Shown here in pieces: positions 61,953 through 64,000 of a DNA stretch of 64,000 nucleotides. The notes below the pieces were generated by a model. It saw nothing but the letters and a program-made list of their open reading frames with translations, searched no databases and was not told where the DNA came from. The position numbers and the translations under genes are program-made. Source of the stretch: Sulfuricaulis sp040901545 (GTDB taxonomy: Bacteria > Pseudomonadota > Gammaproteobacteria > Acidiferrobacterales > Sulfurifustaceae); NCBI RefSeq assembly GCF_040901545.1, contig NZ_JBBDYL010000054.1:62001-126000 (forward strand), given 5' to 3'. The first letter of the stretch is position 1, and every line of letters starts with the position of its first letter.

Positions 61953-62966
61953 TCATGCAATTCCGTAATATGCTTTATACCAATCGACAAAACGGGAAAT
62001 GCCTTCTTCAACCGGGGTGCGCGGCCGGAATCCAACATCACTCTCTAATGTTTCCATATTGGCAAATGTGACCGGTACATCGCCATCCTGCATCGGCAAC
62101 ATGTCAAGTTTAGCTTTTTTGCCCAAACATTTTTCCAGGATTTCTATATATCGCATCAACTCGACCGGTGAATTATTGCCTATATTGTATATGCGGTACG
62201 GCGCATAACTTCTTGCCGGATCAGGTGTCTCGCCCGACCAGGCAGAGTCCGGGTAGGCAATGTGGTCAATCGTCCGGATTACGCCTTCGACGATATCGTC
62301 AATATAGGTAAAATCACGCAGCATCTTTCCATGGTTAAACACCGGGATTGATTCACCATTAAGAATGCCTTTGGTAAATTTGAACAGCGCCATATCCGGC
62401 CTGCCCCACGGTCCGTAGACCGTAAAAAAACGCAACCCGGTGCAAGGAAGCTGATAAAGCGAAGCATAGCAATGCGCCATCAGTTCGTTGGCCTTTTTGG
62501 TGGCGGCGTAGAACGAAATCGGATGATCGACGTTGTCGTGTTCGGAGAATGGAGGTTTGGTGTTCGCGCCGTAGACGGAGCTGGAGGAGGCAAACACCAG
62601 ATGGCCAACTTTCGAATGGCGGCAACCTTCGAGAATATTGCCAAAACCGACGAGGTTGGCATCGATGTAGGCGTAAGGATTCTCGATGGAGTAGCGAACG
62701 CCGGCTTGGGCGGCGAGGTGCATAACGGCGTCGAAGCGACGTTCCCGGAACAAATGCGCCATGCCTTCACGGTCAGCAATGTCCAGCTTCTGGAATCGGA
62801 AGCCATTTTGTTCCTGGCAACGTTTGAGGCGTGCTTCCTTGAGTGTGACATCGTAGTAATCATTGAGGTTATCAATCCCAAACACCTTGTCACCGCGCGC
62901 CAGCAGACGGAGTGCTAGCGCCGATCCGATAAATCCGGCGACACCCGTGATGAGGATATGTTTCAC
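61953..62966 (-). CDS. UDP-glucuronate 4-epimerase
   Basis: Converts UDP-GlcA to UDP-GalA. The 337-residue SDR protein has ILITGVAGFIGSALALRLL, IDNLNDYYDVTLKEARL and MHLAAQAGVRYSIENPYAY. It also has VFASSSSVYGANTKPPFSE, SFYAATKKANELMAHCY, and LRFFTVYGPWGRPDMALFKF, which is diagnostic of the CapI/LpsL uronate subgroup. It overlaps uxs by 4 bases. Its substrate comes from ugd, at the far end of the same locus. Confidence 0.93.
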   Translation of the reverse strand: MKHILITGVAGFIGSALALRLLARGDKVFGIDNLNDYYDVTLKEARLKRCQEQNGFRFQKLDIADREGMAHLFRERRFDAVMHLAAQAGVRYSIENPYAYIDANLVGFGNILEGCRHSKVGHLVFASSSSVYGANTKPPFSEHDNVDHPISFYAATKKANELMAHCYASLYQLPCTGLRFFTVYGPWGRPDMALFKFTKGILNGESIPVFNHGKMLRDFTYIDDIVEGVIRTIDHIAYPDSAWSGETPDPARSYAPYRIYNIGNNSPVELMRYIEILEKCLGKKAKLDMLPMQDGDVPVTFANMETLESDVGFRPRTPVEEGISRFVDWYKAYYGIA

Positions 62967-63934
62967 GGGTCCTTCTTCAAAAGGTTGTCGAAATAGGCCA
63001 CGGTCTTCGGCAGACCCTGGTCGAGGGCAATGGTCGGTGACCAGCCAAGTTTGGTTCGGGCCAGGGCGATGTCTGGCTGGCGCTGTTTCGGGTCGTCGCT
63101 GGGCAATGGTTTGTTGACGATCTTCGATTTTGAACCGGTCAGCGCGATGACTTTCTCGGCCAGTTCGCGGATAGTGAATTCGTCCGGGTTGCCCACGTTG
63201 ACCGGGCCAGTGAAGTCGTCGGGGGTGTTCATGAGCCGCACGAAGGCTTCGACCATGTCGTCGACGTAACAGAACGAACGGGTCTGCTGGCCATCGCCAT
63301 AGACCGAAATGGGCTCACCCCTGAGCGCCTGGACGATGAAGTTTGAGACCACTCGGCCATCGTTTGGGTGCATCCGTGGACCATAGGTATTGAAGATGCG
63401 TGCCACCTTGATGCGCAAGTTGTGTTGGCGGAAATAATCATAAAAGAGCGTCTCGGCACAACGCTTGCCTTCGTCATAGCAGCTGCGAATTCCGATCGGG
63501 TTGACGTTGCCACAGTAGTCCTCGGTCTGCGGGTGCACGGCGGGATCTCCGTACACCTCGCTGGTGGAGGCCTGCATGATCTTGGCCTTCACCCGCTTGG
63601 CCAGTCCGAGCATATTAATGGCACCGTGCACGCTGGTCTTGGTGGTCTGCACCGGATCGAATTGGTAGTGAATTGGCGAAGCCGGACAGGCGAGGTTGTA
63701 GATTTCGTCCACTTCCACATAGAGCGGGAAGGTGACGTCGTGACGCATGTGCTCGAAGTGCGGATTGTCGAGCAGGTGCAGGATATTGTCCTTGGTGCCG
63801 GTGAAGAAGTTATCGACGCAGAGGACGTCATGGCCGTCGCCGAGCAAGCGTTCACTCAAGTGGGAGCCGAGGAAGCCGGCACCGCCGGTGATCAATATGC
63901 GCTTACGGCCGAGTATGGGTTTTTTGTTTGTCAT
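62963..63934 (-). CDS. uxs: UDP-glucuronate decarboxylase (UDP-xylose synthase)
   Basis: NAD-dependent decarboxylation of UDP-GlcA to UDP-xylose. It has RILITGGAGFLGSHLSERLL, IYNLACPASPIHYQFDPVQT, MQASTSEVYGDPAVHPQ and CYDEGKRCAETLFYDY. It also has ARIFNTYGPRMHPNDGRVVSN split at the family-diagnostic site, and VYGDGQQTRSFCYVDDM. The frame is open to 63994, but ATG 63932-63934 follows GGAGG with a 6-base gap, giving 323 residues. It is the first gene of the polysaccharide locus, just downstream of an ops element. Confidence 0.95.
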   Translation of the reverse strand: MTNKKPILGRKRILITGGAGFLGSHLSERLLGDGHDVLCVDNFFTGTKDNILHLLDNPHFEHMRHDVTFPLYVEVDEIYNLACPASPIHYQFDPVQTTKTSVHGAINMLGLAKRVKAKIMQASTSEVYGDPAVHPQTEDYCGNVNPIGIRSCYDEGKRCAETLFYDYFRQHNLRIKVARIFNTYGPRMHPNDGRVVSNFIVQALRGEPISVYGDGQQTRSFCYVDDMVEAFVRLMNTPDDFTGPVNVGNPDEFTIRELAEKVIALTGSKSKIVNKPLPSDDPKQRQPDIALARTKLGWSPTIALDQGLPKTVAYFDNLLKKDP

Positions 63935-63940
63935 GTGTAT

Positions 63941-63945
63941 CCTCC
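63941..63945 (-). promoter_or_regulatory. ribosome-binding site deciding the uxs start
   Basis: GGAGG on the minus strand, 6 bases before ATG 63932-63934. It favours this start over the upstream in-frame ATG at 63994, which would place the ops element inside the coding sequence. Confidence 0.8.
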
Positions 63946-63959
63946 GTGGGACTTTCGGA

Positions 63960-63971
63960 CACGCTACCGCC
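63960..63971 (-). promoter_or_regulatory. ops element (RfaH recruitment site) in the leader of the polysaccharide operon
   Basis: The minus strand reads GGCGGTAGCGTG, a perfect match to the ops core of the JUMPstart sequence. It is preceded by CAG as in JUMPstart and lies 26 bases upstream of the uxs start codon. In E. coli, RNA polymerase pauses at ops and the NusG paralogue RfaH is loaded, which suppresses termination over long surface-glycan operons. The promoter itself is beyond the right edge of the window. AGCTGT at 63993-63998 also resembles part of JUMPstart. Confidence 0.8.
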
Positions 63972-64000
63972 CTGCAGAACATTAAATTCCGCACAGCTAT

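Noticed and set aside
61913..62041. N-terminal extension of manC
   Set aside because: The extra 43 residues overlap the end of the upstream gene and are absent from the family, which begins at the ATG at 61912.
1..64000. CRISPR arrays, tRNA or rRNA genes, complete insertion sequences
   Set aside because: No regularly spaced repeats, cloverleaf-like sequences, rRNA segments or transposase genes were noticed on reading; small RNAs cannot be excluded by eye.

Overview
This window looks like a chromosomal segment from a GC-rich gammaproteobacterium. The clues are the carD-ispD-ispF group beside mfd, mfd followed by def and a CsiV-like gene, a Pseudomonas-like S-methylthioinosine phosphorylase with hypoxanthine phosphoribosyltransferase, and a WbpV/WbpL/WbpM-type O-antigen module. 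An anaerobe-free, sulfur-oxidiser-like or other environmental lineage is possible, but I cannot name a genus from sequence alone.

Bases 1-6713 hold acyl-CoA metabolism. On the minus strand are a partial acyl-CoA dehydrogenase, a CitE-like lyase and a MaoC hydratase. On the plus strand are a family III CoA-transferase and an HMG-CoA-lyase-like protein. An exported alpha/beta hydrolase and a Nudix hydrolase lie between the two groups. Together the CoA enzymes resemble a branched C5-dicarboxylate (itaconate/citramalyl-CoA type) degradation set. Bases 6794-14770 hold housekeeping genes: ispF, ispD, a CarD-family regulator, mfd, def, a CsiV-like gene, and a purine-salvage pair.

From 14945 to the right edge every gene lies on the minus strand, and together they form a ~49 kb surface-polysaccharide locus read from right to left. 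Just upstream of its first gene (uxs) is a perfect 12-base ops element (63960-63971). This suggests that the locus is one very long RfaH-type antiterminated operon. It encodes UDP-xylose and UDP-galacturonate synthesis (uxs, a UDP-GlcA 4-epimerase, ugd, galU), GDP-mannose/GDP-fucose synthesis (manC, gmd, fcl), dTDP-L-rhamnose (rmlBACD), UDP-N-acetyl-L-fucosamine (fnlABC) and UDP-QuiNAc-type initiation (wbpV-, wbpL- and wbpM-like). It also encodes a PglK-like ABC flippase, a Wzy-like polymerase, an AsnB-type amidotransferase, several methyltransferases and about ten glycosyltransferases. I see no Wzx.

The least conventional part is at 31.3-39.2 kb, with most genes joined by 1-4 base overlaps. 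In transcription order it holds a protein with two sugar-nucleotidyltransferase domains in tandem, a methyltransferase, a GT2, a GDPD-fold protein, a membrane protein fused to a phosphoribulokinase/uridine-kinase-like domain, an HAD phosphatase and a class II aldolase. It may make an undescribed activated sugar or polyol phosphate. A second unusual part (46.5-48.6 kb) pairs a ColD-like PLP enzyme, with His in place of the PLP lysine, with a GMD paralogue that lacks the catalytic Glu. Signs of decay include a glycosyltransferase gene broken by an in-frame TGA, a frameshifted remnant at 39.2-39.6 kb, and a MITE-like element that supplies the stop codon of the HAD gene.
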